Assembly: GCA_049671745.1 (NCBI GenBank)
Contig: JBATVL010000076.1
Location: 1-64,000, forward strand
DNA length: 64,000 nt
Source: SNAP01 sp049671745
GTDB lineage: Bacteria > Bacteroidota > Bacteroidia > Bacteroidales > Marinifilaceae
Reading direction: 5' to 3'
The translations under genes were made by a program, and so were the position numbers. Each line of letters begins with the position of its first letter. The stretch's first letter is position 1. The notes under the pieces were generated by a model. That model worked only from the letters and a program-made list of their open reading frames with translations, had not been told where the DNA came from and did no database searches. This document shows, piece by piece, positions 1 through 8,321 of the stretch.

Positions 1-30
1 CTTGTATGTCCACCATATTTATCATTTTCG

Positions 31-55
31 TACAGTTTAGATAAACTAAACTGTA
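31..55. promoter_or_regulatory. 25-bp perfect palindrome, operator-like
   Basis: TACAGTTTAG and CTAAACTGTA form perfect 10-bp arms around the 5-base loop ATAAA. The palindrome lies about 145 bases upstream of the aminopeptidase start. There is no T-run after it, so it looks more like a protein-binding dyad than an intrinsic terminator. The gene it belongs to is unknown because the window starts just upstream. Confidence 0.4.
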
Positions 56-76
56 AGTTAATAACTATTTTTTAGG

Positions 77-122
77 TGGGGAGTTTTCGAATGCTAGACT
101 GGGGAGTTTTCAGATGCTACAT
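77..122 (+). repeat. Two tandem copies of a 23-bp repeat
   Basis: TGGGGAGTTTTC begins at 77 and again at 100. Each copy continues with a two-base variable step (GA or AG) and then ATGCTA, giving two adjacent 23-bp units. A short inverted pair, TTGTATGT at 2-9 and ACATACAA at 120-127, encloses the block. Repeated motifs near an end are known for some insertion sequences (IS21 family, for example), so this may be a remnant of an element end; no transposase is visible. Confidence 0.45.
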
Positions 123-156
123 ACAAAGCCTATTTTTAATATAGATTAATATTTCC

Positions 157-164
157 TAAGTTTG
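157..164 (+). promoter_or_regulatory. Candidate -7 promoter box for the M18 aminopeptidase
   Basis: TAAGTTTG fits the Bacteroidetes primary sigma factor -7 consensus TAnnTTTG and lies 38 bases before the start codon at 202. No convincing -33 TTTG was found at the usual 19-21 base spacing. Confidence 0.35.
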
Positions 165-201
165 CCTAAAGAGATACGTAAAATATAAAAACATATATAA
201 T

Positions 202-1506
202 ATGAAAGAGCCTAAATTAATGGCACAAGAACTTGTTGATTTCATAGATGCAAGTCCAAGCCCATACCACGTTATAGAGAATATGAAAGCTATTCTTGAC
301 GAGAATGGATTCACTAACCTTTGCCCAGCAGAGACATGGAAAATTGAAAAAGGTGGAAAATACTATTTCACTAAAAACAATACCTCTATCTTCGCAATGG
401 TTCCAGGTACAGCGGATATATCAGAAGAAGGATTCAAGATTGTAAGTGCTCACTCTGATTCTCCATCTTTCAAGATTAAGCCTAATTCAGAAATGACTGT
501 AGAAGGTAAATATCTTAAATTAAATACTGAAGTTTACGGTGGCCCTATACTATATACTTGGTTCGACAGACCTCTTTCTATAGCAGGTAGAGTAGTACTT
601 AAGACTGAGAATCCTTTGGCTCCTAAGAAGGTTTTTATGAACATAGATAAACCTATCTTATTCATTCCTCATTTGGCATATCATTTCAATAGAGATGTGA
701 ACGATAAGGGAAATCCGTTAAGTAAGCAAAAAGATATGCTTCCTGTTATTCAGACTATCAATGCTGAATTCGAGAAAGAAAATTTCTTAGTAAATCTTAT
801 AGCTAAAGAATTAGGAGTAGATGCAGATAGTATTCTAGACTTTGACCTTACTCTTTATGAATTCGAAAAAGGTAGATTAATGGGATTAAATGAAGAATTT
901 ATTTCTTCAGGAAAACTAGATGATTTAGCTATGGCTTTCGGTGGTATGCATGCATTATTAGATTCAAAAGAATGTAAAGCAACTAAGGTTCTTGCTATAT
1001 TTGATAATGAGGAATGTGGATCAGGAACTAAACAAGGAGCAGGTTCTCCAGTTCTTAAGAATGCACTTGTTCGTTTAATTCATGCTATGGGTGGAAATAC
1101 TGAAGACTACTTTAAAGCATTACATCATTCATTTATGATTTCTGCTGATATGGCTCATGCGCTTCATCCTAATTATACAGAGAAGCACGACCCGACTAAT
1201 CATCCAATCATAAACGCAGGACCTGTTATTAAGATTCACGCCAATCAAAAGTATATTACTGATGGTGAATCGGCTGCTATATTCAAACATATCTGTCAAA
1301 TAGCTAATGTTCCTTGTCAAGAATACGTTAACCATTCTGATATGGCTGGTGGTTCTACTCTTGGAAATGTTCTTCTTGCACAAATGGATATAAAAGGTGT
1401 TGATATAGGAAACCCAATGTGGGGAATGCACTCTGTTAGAGAAACAGCTGGTGTAGAAGATCAAACATACGTTACTAAAGCATTTGAAGCATTCTATAAT
1501 TTATAG
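202..1506 (+). CDS. M18 family metallo-aminopeptidase
   Basis: A cytosolic zinc aminopeptidase (aspartyl aminopeptidase family) of 434 residues, the usual length. The sequence shows the M18 metal and catalytic motifs in order: SAHSDSPSFKIKP around residue 82 (H84, D86), LDDLAMAF near 240, FDNEECGSG near 270 and ISADMAHALHP near 315, with a late NHSDMAGGSTLG that carries the last metal histidine. The family removes N-terminal acidic or neutral residues from peptides. There is no signal peptide. It stands alone, with a hairpin terminator 25 bases after its stop. The ATG at 202 is the first in frame; no Shine-Dalgarno is visible. Confidence 0.93.
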   Translation: MKEPKLMAQELVDFIDASPSPYHVIENMKAILDENGFTNLCPAETWKIEKGGKYYFTKNNTSIFAMVPGTADISEEGFKIVSAHSDSPSFKIKPNSEMTVEGKYLKLNTEVYGGPILYTWFDRPLSIAGRVVLKTENPLAPKKVFMNIDKPILFIPHLAYHFNRDVNDKGNPLSKQKDMLPVIQTINAEFEKENFLVNLIAKELGVDADSILDFDLTLYEFEKGRLMGLNEEFISSGKLDDLAMAFGGMHALLDSKECKATKVLAIFDNEECGSGTKQGAGSPVLKNALVRLIHAMGGNTEDYFKALHHSFMISADMAHALHPNYTEKHDPTNHPIINAGPVIKIHANQKYITDGESAAIFKHICQIANVPCQEYVNHSDMAGGSTLGNVLLAQMDIKGVDIGNPMWGMHSVRETAGVEDQTYVTKAFEAFYNL

Positions 1507-1530
1507 AATACAATCATAAGAAACAATAAA

Positions 1531-1566
1531 GTCCCTATACATTTTATATATGTATAGGGGCTTTTC
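1531..1566 (+). terminator. Intrinsic terminator after the aminopeptidase
   Basis: CCCTATACAT (1533-1542) pairs perfectly with ATGTATAGGG (1550-1559) over a 7-base loop and is followed by a T-rich run. A related GCCCCTAT hairpin lies at 5871-5903, so the two enclose the lipoprotein block. Confidence 0.75.
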
Positions 1567-1754
1567 TATTAGTCTAGATTTAAAGAATTATTCACATCCA
1601 TTTTTAATAATTCAATACATTTTAATAGTATTAAAAAATGTTAATATCATTAAAAATATTAACTTCGTCATGCATAACAATATATACATATTAATTCCTA
1701 GATCATAGGATCAATCTTGCAAAAGAAAAACATCACGTTACATAGCGTACAATA

Positions 1755-2891
1755 ATGAAACATTATATATTAAGATACATAAACAAGAAATTAATTATAA
1801 AACAACTGAAGCTGATACTAATCTTCACAATCTTATTTTCTTCATGTCAGAAAGAAAACGACAAACTAAATAATAATTCAAAACTAGTTATCTACACATC
1901 GAAGGCCTTCTTGACAGAAACAGATAATATTGACTTTGCAGGATTTTCAATAAATTGTAATATAAAAGAAGATACAAGAGAACCTGAACTCATTATAGAA
2001 ATATCAAAAGACAAAGATTTCTCTATTATTTTAAAGTCAGAAAAAGTAAAAGAGGAAATAGGGAAGCAAAAATATAAAATAACAGATCTTAATCCAAAGA
2101 CTACATATTTCTATAGAATTAAGACAAGATATACAGATTTCCCAAAAGAGGAAATTCATTATTCTGATATAAAAGAAACCAAGACTAAAATCCTTCCTAA
2201 TATTTATGCTCATATAGTAGATAATCCAGAAGAAGTATATGGCAATTACTTTGAAGTAATTTGTGATAAAATAAAAAGCAATAATATAAAAACAAGCAAT
2301 ATTAACTATAGAATTGAAATATCAAAAAATAAGGATTTCAAACATAAACAATCTGAATCTATAAATTGGCAAAAAAGAATAACTCATTTAAAAGAACCGC
2401 ACACTAAATTTTACATTCTCTATAAAGCTTTATATAAAGGAAATAGTATAGAAAAAAAAGATTCTATAGACTACAAATTCAACTATTGTGTAGAAGTAGG
2501 AAATAACTGCTATCTCAAAGGAAATCACACAAAGACATATAAAGAATCAAACAAAATAATCACTGAAATTGGAGAACGAGAAAAGATAAGATTAGTATGC
2601 CAGATTAAAGATTTTGAAGGTATAGGAACCTACAAATTAAAAGCAGGTAATGCAATTAATGATACATACCTATACTATTTAAATTCAAAGTCTGATATCA
2701 AATATTTTCTTAAGAATGAGAATGATAATGACTATGTAAATGTTTATAGAGAGACAGAATATGCATACTATATCAGAATTGTTAATAAAAATGGATCTAG
2801 CTCTCAATTAAAGTTTGAACAATTAGAAGAAGAAAATAAAAAACAAGAACACTATTCAATTGATGATCTATATTTTATAATAAAAAAATAA
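1755..2891 (+). CDS. Putative surface lipoprotein with fibronectin-like modules
   Basis: Function unknown. The 378-residue protein begins with a basic, hydrophobic signal and a lipobox (FSSC, C31); the following QKEND resembles the Bacteroidetes lipoprotein export signal that sends lipoproteins to the cell surface. Two beta-rich modules with fibronectin-III-like wording follow (for example TTYFYRIKT near residue 120). The C-terminal part (about 265-378) carries QIKDFEGIGTYKL and a final DLYFIIKK and is shared with the next two genes. It lacks the PKD domain the other two have. The coding strand is very A-rich. The only alternative to an adhesin or binding role is an uncharacterised envelope protein. 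Confidence 0.7.
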   Translation: MKHYILRYINKKLIIKQLKLILIFTILFSSCQKENDKLNNNSKLVIYTSKAFLTETDNIDFAGFSINCNIKEDTREPELIIEISKDKDFSIILKSEKVKEEIGKQKYKITDLNPKTTYFYRIKTRYTDFPKEEIHYSDIKETKTKILPNIYAHIVDNPEEVYGNYFEVICDKIKSNNIKTSNINYRIEISKNKDFKHKQSESINWQKRITHLKEPHTKFYILYKALYKGNSIEKKDSIDYKFNYCVEVGNNCYLKGNHTKTYKESNKIITEIGEREKIRLVCQIKDFEGIGTYKLKAGNAINDTYLYYLNSKSDIKYFLKNENDNDYVNVYRETEYAYYIRIVNKNGSSSQLKFEQLEEENKKQEHYSIDDLYFIIKK

Positions 2892-2912
2892 TCTTTACAT
2901 ATATAATAAGAA

Positions 2913-4253
2913 ATGAGGGGAACACTAATATCTTTAATATTTATTTGCATGACAATAATTGGATGCAATAAAGAGAAGAAGGAAAAAGAAATCGCTATTT
3001 TACCAAAGATAGATTTTACTTATGAAGTAGATGAAAATAATAAAACTGTAACTTTCACAAATATATCAGAAGGAACAAAGGACTATATTTGGCTGTTTAG
3101 CGATGGTGAAATATCAAATGAAGAATCTCCTATACATACATTCAAAACAGAAGGTAGTTTTAAGATTCGATTAAACGCTAAGATTAAAAATACAGAACAA
3201 AAAGTTCATAAAGAAAAGACTATAATAATAGGGGATGAATTTGCGAATAGAGCAGAAATGACTTTAAAGAAAGAAGAAGAAAAAGATTTTGCAGGCTTTA
3301 CTATTGTTTATGATATCACTAATTATGAAAGTATTAGTAAATTATACATAGAAGTTTCAAAAGATAAAACATTCTCAGAAACTGTTACAAATAAAGAAGT
3401 TGAAACTAAATCAGATAAGAATAAATGCACTATATGCAACTTAGAACCCAACAATACATATTGGTACAGAATAGCTATAAAATATAAAGAAAGTACAAAA
3501 GAAGAATTTTACTATTCTCAACAAAAAGAAATTTCAACAGACAAAATGCCACAACCTTCTATTGAATTAGAAATACCAGAATCTTTTTGTTCAGGATTCA
3601 CTGTAAGGACTAATAGAATAAAATCAAAAAACTGTAGTAAGGAATCAATAAAACATAAATTAGAAGTTTCCAGAAGTAAAGAATTTAAACGAGGATATTA
3701 TGCCATTCCTCAGAGTATAATGGAAAAGGGAAGTTCATTTGACACAGAGCCAAAAACGAAATACTATATTCGATATACAGCAAATTATAAAAATGTAACA
3801 ACTAAAATAGAAAATACCTGTGAGGTCATTTATTCATATTATTACGTAAATATTAATATAGAAGGAGGTTTAAATAAAAGCAAATCATTTTTTGGTGATA
3901 ATATAGAAACGAAAAAAATAGAAGATAAAACTATTGTTGAAATTACTAATAAGAATCAAGAAAAAATAATCTTTCAAATCAAGAATTTCAAAGGAATAGG
4001 CAAATACAAGCTTATATATCAAGCTAATAATGAGAACTATGGATATTTTCTTGACGGTAAATCAGACAAAAAATATTATTTAACTAATAAAGAAATATAC
4101 CTTAAGGTGTATCGCCAATCAGACAAATATTATTATGCTACTATTTGCAATACTGATAGCTACGAAGAGCTTCGTTTTAAACAACAGAAAGAAGGAAATG
4201 AAAAAGTAAAACAATATAAAATCAATAATCTTCATTTTGTTATTAACAGATAG
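2913..4253 (+). CDS. PKD-domain lipoprotein, middle of three tandem paralogs
   Basis: A 446-residue predicted lipoprotein: signal peptide with lipobox IIGC (C18), then a lysine/glutamate-rich linker. Residues about 31-105 form a PKD domain, recognisable by YIWLFSDG, ESPIHTF and GSFKIRL. Two fibronectin-like modules follow (TYWYRIAIKYK near 185; TKYYIRYTANYKN near 285), then the C-terminal module shared with its neighbours (FQIKNFKGIGKYKL, YFLDGKSDKKYYL). PKD domains usually mediate protein or glycan contacts outside the cell. The gene starts 21 bases after the previous stop, so the two are probably cotranscribed. The exact ligand cannot be told from sequence. Confidence 0.75.
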   Translation: MRGTLISLIFICMTIIGCNKEKKEKEIAILPKIDFTYEVDENNKTVTFTNISEGTKDYIWLFSDGEISNEESPIHTFKTEGSFKIRLNAKIKNTEQKVHKEKTIIIGDEFANRAEMTLKKEEEKDFAGFTIVYDITNYESISKLYIEVSKDKTFSETVTNKEVETKSDKNKCTICNLEPNNTYWYRIAIKYKESTKEEFYYSQQKEISTDKMPQPSIELEIPESFCSGFTVRTNRIKSKNCSKESIKHKLEVSRSKEFKRGYYAIPQSIMEKGSSFDTEPKTKYYIRYTANYKNVTTKIENTCEVIYSYYYVNINIEGGLNKSKSFFGDNIETKKIEDKTIVEITNKNQEKIIFQIKNFKGIGKYKLIYQANNENYGYFLDGKSDKKYYLTNKEIYLKVYRQSDKYYYATICNTDSYEELRFKQQKEGNEKVKQYKINNLHFVINR

Positions 4254-4413
4254 AACTACACATAAGTTAAAATGGAATTAATTAACAAATAAAAACATAA
4301 TAGATGACACTTCAAAAGAACGAAATCACGCTAAACACAAGCTATTATTAGAAAATAGAGAAATAAATCGTAAATTTTAAATTAAAAAACTATTGGTATT
4401 TATTAAAATATGT

Positions 4414-4421
4414 TAATTTTG
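4414..4421 (+). promoter_or_regulatory. Candidate promoter of the third lipoprotein
   Basis: TAATTTTG matches TAnnTTTG exactly, and TTG at 4393-4395 lies 18 bases upstream, close to the expected -33 spacing. It sits in the 231-base gap before the start at 4485, suggesting that this gene has its own promoter although it follows two paralogs. The rest of that gap is AT-rich without a recognisable element. Confidence 0.5.
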
Positions 4422-4484
4422 TCGAATTAGATTATTATAAAATATTAATCTATATGTTAAAATACACAAAGACAACAATACATA

Positions 4485-5837
4485 ATGAATAGGAGAATAT
4501 TAGTTTTATTAATATCTATTACAACAATTCTTAGCTGTAATAAAAACAAAGTAGAGAAAGAAATATCTATTAAACCAAAAATAGATTTTACATATGAAGT
4601 AGATGATAATACTAAAACTGTAAGTTTTACAAACACATCTATTGGAGCTGAAGATTATATTTGGTTATTCGAAGATGGCAAAATATCAAATAAAGAATCA
4701 CCTATACATGTATTCGAAACTGAAGGAAGTTTCAAAGTTGATTTATCTGCCATAATAAAAGATACAAAACAGAAAACACATAATGAACAAATTATTATAA
4801 TTGGCGATAAATTTGAAAATAAAACTAAGGTAAGTTTCAAAAAGACTGAGAATATTGACTTTGCAGGATTTACTATTGTTTACGATATTAAAATTAATAG
4901 TAGACTTACTGCTTTATATATAGAAGTTTCCAAAGATATAAATTTCTCAAATATTATAATAAATAAAGAAATAGATATTACAACTGACACAAAAAAGTGC
5001 ACTATAGATAATTTAGAACCTAGCACTAAATATTGGTACAGAATGTCTATAAAATATAAAGATGACACAGAAAAAGATTTATACTATTCAGAACAAAAAG
5101 AAATATTAACAAGCGACTTACCTGAACCATCCATAAAGCTAACAGTTAATAAAGATGACTATTCAAAATTTAATGTATACACTAATAAAATAATATCAAA
5201 ACACTGTACGGAGGATATAATAAAATACAAGCTAGCGATATCAAGAAGTAAGGAATTTAAAAGAGGCTATTATGCTATTCCATATAAAATCACAGAACTT
5301 TTATCTATATTTAATTCAGATCCCAAAACCAAATATTTCATACGATATACCGCAAGTTATAAAAATGTAACTAGTAAGATTGAAAAGACATATGGAACAA
5401 TATTCTCATACTACTACACTTATATAATTAGTCAAGATATTAATACAAATATTATTCATAAATCTAAAAATTTTTATGGAGATAATATTAAAACAAAAAG
5501 AGATAATAATAAAACTATTATAGAAATAACAAATAAAGATAAAGAGAAACTAGTGTTCCAAATCAAAGGTTTTAAAGGTCTAGGTAAATATACACTCAAC
5601 TATAGGGATGAAGGTGGGACATATGCATATTTTCTTGATGGTAAATCAGATAAAAAATATTTTCTAGCAAATAAGGAGATATTTCTACAAGTATTCCGTC
5701 AATCAGATGAGTTCTATTATATAGAAATTTGCGATAGTAGAATGAATACAGAACTATATTTTTATCAAATTAAAGAATCTGATGAGGAAGTAAAACCATA
5801 TAAAATATGTAATCTTAATCTTGTTATTAAAAGATAA
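4485..5837 (+). CDS. PKD-domain lipoprotein, third tandem paralog
   Basis: A 450-residue paralog of the preceding gene with the same order of parts: lipobox ILSC (C18), a charged linker, a PKD domain at about 31-105 (YIWLFEDG, ESPIHVF), two fibronectin-like modules (TKYWYRMSIKYKD; TKYFIRYTASYKN) and the shared C-terminal module (FQIKGFKGLGKYTL, YFLDGKSDKKYFL). The repeat DGKSDKKY in both PKD paralogs, against NSKSDIKY in the first gene, shows the last two are the closest pair. It is separated from its paralog by 231 bases with a promoter candidate. Likely located at the outer membrane or cell surface; binding target unknown. Confidence 0.75.
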   Translation: MNRRILVLLISITTILSCNKNKVEKEISIKPKIDFTYEVDDNTKTVSFTNTSIGAEDYIWLFEDGKISNKESPIHVFETEGSFKVDLSAIIKDTKQKTHNEQIIIIGDKFENKTKVSFKKTENIDFAGFTIVYDIKINSRLTALYIEVSKDINFSNIIINKEIDITTDTKKCTIDNLEPSTKYWYRMSIKYKDDTEKDLYYSEQKEILTSDLPEPSIKLTVNKDDYSKFNVYTNKIISKHCTEDIIKYKLAISRSKEFKRGYYAIPYKITELLSIFNSDPKTKYFIRYTASYKNVTSKIEKTYGTIFSYYYTYIISQDINTNIIHKSKNFYGDNIKTKRDNNKTIIEITNKDKEKLVFQIKGFKGLGKYTLNYRDEGGTYAYFLDGKSDKKYFLANKEIFLQVFRQSDEFYYIEICDSRMNTELYFYQIKESDEEVKPYKICNLNLVIKR

Positions 5838-5870
5838 TAAAACAAGTGGAAATATTATTAAAAAAAGAAA

Positions 5871-5903
5871 GCCCCTATGCATTCAAATTGAATATATAGG
5901 AGC
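5871..5903. terminator. Bidirectional terminator between convergent genes
   Basis: GCCCCTATGCATTC (5871-5884) pairs imperfectly with GAATATATAGGAGC (5890-5903). An A-run precedes it and a T-rich stretch follows, so it could stop both the third lipoprotein (plus) and the penicillin-binding protein (minus). Confidence 0.65.
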
Positions 5904-5922
5904 TACTTTATATCATTATTAA

Positions 5923-8277
5923 TTAAAAGAATTCATCATCTTCATCTACATCTTGTAAACTATCTCCTTTAACTTTAACAGTCTCTTTACAATTAATATT
6001 AGCATTCATACCTCTTGGTACCTCAAAGTTTTCCTGACTAAGTTTTAATGTCTCATCTGCATATGCCTTCTTCATATATATAGCCCAAATAGGAAGAGCC
6101 ATATTAGCACCTTGTCCTAAAGCTATTCCCTGAAAATGTACAGCTCTATCTTCAGCACCAACCCATACTCCTGAAACCAAATCTGGAGTTACCCCCATAA
6201 ACCATCCATCAGAATGATTTTGCGTTGTTCCAGTCTTTCCACCAATTGCATTTTCTAATCCGTATCTAAAACGAAGACGAAGTCCTGTTCCAGTTTTCAC
6301 TACTCCTTGCAAAAGATTAAGCATAAGATATGCAGTTTTTTCTTTTATTACCTCTTTTTTAGGGGCATTAAATGTAGATATAGGATTTCCGTATTTATCA
6401 TCAATTCTTGTAACTAATATTGGAGAAGCATGCACACCTTTATTTGCAAAAGTACAATAGGCACTTACCATCTCTTTCACAGATATATCAGCAGTACCAA
6501 GAAATAATGAAGGTACTGGATCTATCCTAGAACGAATACCCAACTTCTTAGCCATATCAACTGCTGCCTTTGGTGAAAACTGTTTAAGCACCCAACCTGA
6601 TATATTATTTACAGAGTGAGCTAATCCCCATTTAAGAGTAACCATTTCACCTTGTCTTTTACTATATGAGTTTTTAGAAGCCCAAGGAGTACCATCACTA
6701 AGAATAAATGTTTGTGGTAAATTAAGCACCTTATCGCAAGGAGTTAAACCATTCTTCATTGCCAGAGTATATAATATAGGTTTGATTATCGAACCAACCT
6801 GTCTCTTACCCTGAGAAACCATATCATACATGAAATGAGTATAATCAGGTCCACCAACATATGCTTTAACATGACCATTATGAGGATTCATAGACATAAA
6901 GCCTGCTCTTAAAAATCCTTTATAATATTTTATAGAATCTTTAGGACTCATTATTGTATCTCTTATACCTTTCCAAGTAAAGACTTTTATCTTATTTGCT
7001 TTATCGAAAGAAGCGAGTATTTGTTCTTCAGTCTTTCCAGCCTTTTTCATCAACCTATAACGCACACAACGTTTAATGCTAAGCATTATATTGTCATTAA
7101 CTTCTTCTTGGCTTAAATCATTTGAAAATGGAGGACGTTTCTTGTATCTTTTTTCTTTATCAAAAGCTTTTTGCAAATCAAGAGCAAGATGCTCCTTAAC
7201 TGCTTCTTCAGCATATCTCTGTAAACGAGAATCAAGACTTGCATGAATTTTTAGTCCATCTCTATATATATCATATGTGCTTCCATCATTCTTAAAATTC
7301 TTATTGCACCATCCATAAAGAGGATTATTATTCCACTGGTATAAATTCTCTTTATACGAGGCCATATCCCATTTAGAGTAATGTTTCTTCTCTGGTTTAC
7401 CAGCAGTCATTAACACTCTTAAATGCTCTCTAAAATATGTAGCTAAACCTTCTTTATGGTCTGAACGTTTAAAATCTAATCCTAAAGGTTTTACTTTTAG
7501 AGAATCATAAGCTACACGTTTTATATATCCATATTTGAACATTTGAAATAAAACAACATTTCTTCTATGAAATGTTAGTCTTGGTCTACGTAAAGGATTG
7601 AAATAGGCAGGATTCTTAGCCATTCCTACAAGCATTGCAGCTTTCTCTTGAGATAATTTCTCTGGAATAGTATTAAAATATATTTGAGAGGCTGATTTTA
7701 CTCCTACTGCAAGATTTAAAAAGTCGAACTTATTGAAGTACATTGCAATAATCTCTTCCTTTGTATAAGATCGTTCAAGTTTAACGGCAATTACCCACTC
7801 TCTGAATTTCCTTACAACTAACTCTATCTTAGTTTGATTCTTTTCACGTGGGAATAGCATTTTAGCTAACTGTTGTGTAATAGTACTACCACCACCAGAT
7901 GATGAACTACCTGTCAGAACACCTTTAAGTACTCTAAACAAACCTCTAACATCTATACCTGAATGGTCATAGAAACGAACATCCTCAGTAGCTATTAACG
8001 CATTAACTAGCTCATGAGGAAGTTCATCATAACTTACGAATGTTCTGTTTAAATGATAATATTTACCTAAAAGGACATTATCATTAGAAATAACCTCTGT
8101 AGCTAAATCTGTTTTAGGATTCTCTAGATCTTCAAAGCTTGGCATAAAACCAAACCATCCTTCTGAAAGTCCATAGAAAAATATAAATACAGATAATATT
8201 CCAGTTAGTACTACAGCCCAAAAAAAACGTACAGCTTTCTTAAATTGGGGAGTCTCGTTTTCATTCGTATTACTCAT
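5923..8277 (-). CDS. Class A penicillin-binding protein (PBP1A type)
   Basis: Bifunctional peptidoglycan synthase, 784 residues from the ATG at 8277; an in-frame TTG at 8319 would add 14 unlikely residues. A cytoplasmic N-terminus is followed by one membrane anchor (about residues 16-37). The glycosyltransferase domain shows EDVRFYDHSGID (catalytic E98) and GGSTITQQLAK. The transpeptidase domain shows SxxK as GSIIKP (S496), SxN as SVNN near 555 and KTGT near 680, so both activities look intact. It starts 45 bases after the upstream ABC-2 permease, in the same direction, and may share its transcript. The C-terminus is short and acidic. Confidence 0.93.
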   Translation of the reverse strand: MSNTNENETPQFKKAVRFFWAVVLTGILSVFIFFYGLSEGWFGFMPSFEDLENPKTDLATEVISNDNVLLGKYYHLNRTFVSYDELPHELVNALIATEDVRFYDHSGIDVRGLFRVLKGVLTGSSSSGGGSTITQQLAKMLFPREKNQTKIELVVRKFREWVIAVKLERSYTKEEIIAMYFNKFDFLNLAVGVKSASQIYFNTIPEKLSQEKAAMLVGMAKNPAYFNPLRRPRLTFHRRNVVLFQMFKYGYIKRVAYDSLKVKPLGLDFKRSDHKEGLATYFREHLRVLMTAGKPEKKHYSKWDMASYKENLYQWNNNPLYGWCNKNFKNDGSTYDIYRDGLKIHASLDSRLQRYAEEAVKEHLALDLQKAFDKEKRYKKRPPFSNDLSQEEVNDNIMLSIKRCVRYRLMKKAGKTEEQILASFDKANKIKVFTWKGIRDTIMSPKDSIKYYKGFLRAGFMSMNPHNGHVKAYVGGPDYTHFMYDMVSQGKRQVGSIIKPILYTLAMKNGLTPCDKVLNLPQTFILSDGTPWASKNSYSKRQGEMVTLKWGLAHSVNNISGWVLKQFSPKAAVDMAKKLGIRSRIDPVPSLFLGTADISVKEMVSAYCTFANKGVHASPILVTRIDDKYGNPISTFNAPKKEVIKEKTAYLMLNLLQGVVKTGTGLRLRFRYGLENAIGGKTGTTQNHSDGWFMGVTPDLVSGVWVGAEDRAVHFQGIALGQGANMALPIWAIYMKKAYADETLKLSQENFEVPRGMNANINCKETVKVKGDSLQDVDEDDEFF

Positions 8278-8321
8278 AAATTCAACGCTTTTTAATATAG
8301 ATAAAGCGTAAAAATACAAAA

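Noticed and set aside
1129..1464. Minus-strand open frame of 111 codons inside the aminopeptidase gene
   Set aside because: It lies wholly antisense to a well-conserved gene and its translation has no recognisable domain; treated as a shadow frame.
1588..1596. TTATTCACA, a full match to the DnaA box consensus
   Set aside because: A single isolated 9-mer in an AT-rich gap is expected by chance and has no neighbouring boxes.
7845..7850. CACGTG as a second parS core
   Set aside because: It lies inside the penicillin-binding protein gene and its flanks differ from the parS consensus at four or more positions.
8277..8319. TTG start extending the penicillin-binding protein by 14 residues
   Set aside because: The extra residues precede a normal ATG start, would nearly abut the upstream stop codon and do not fit the family N-terminus.
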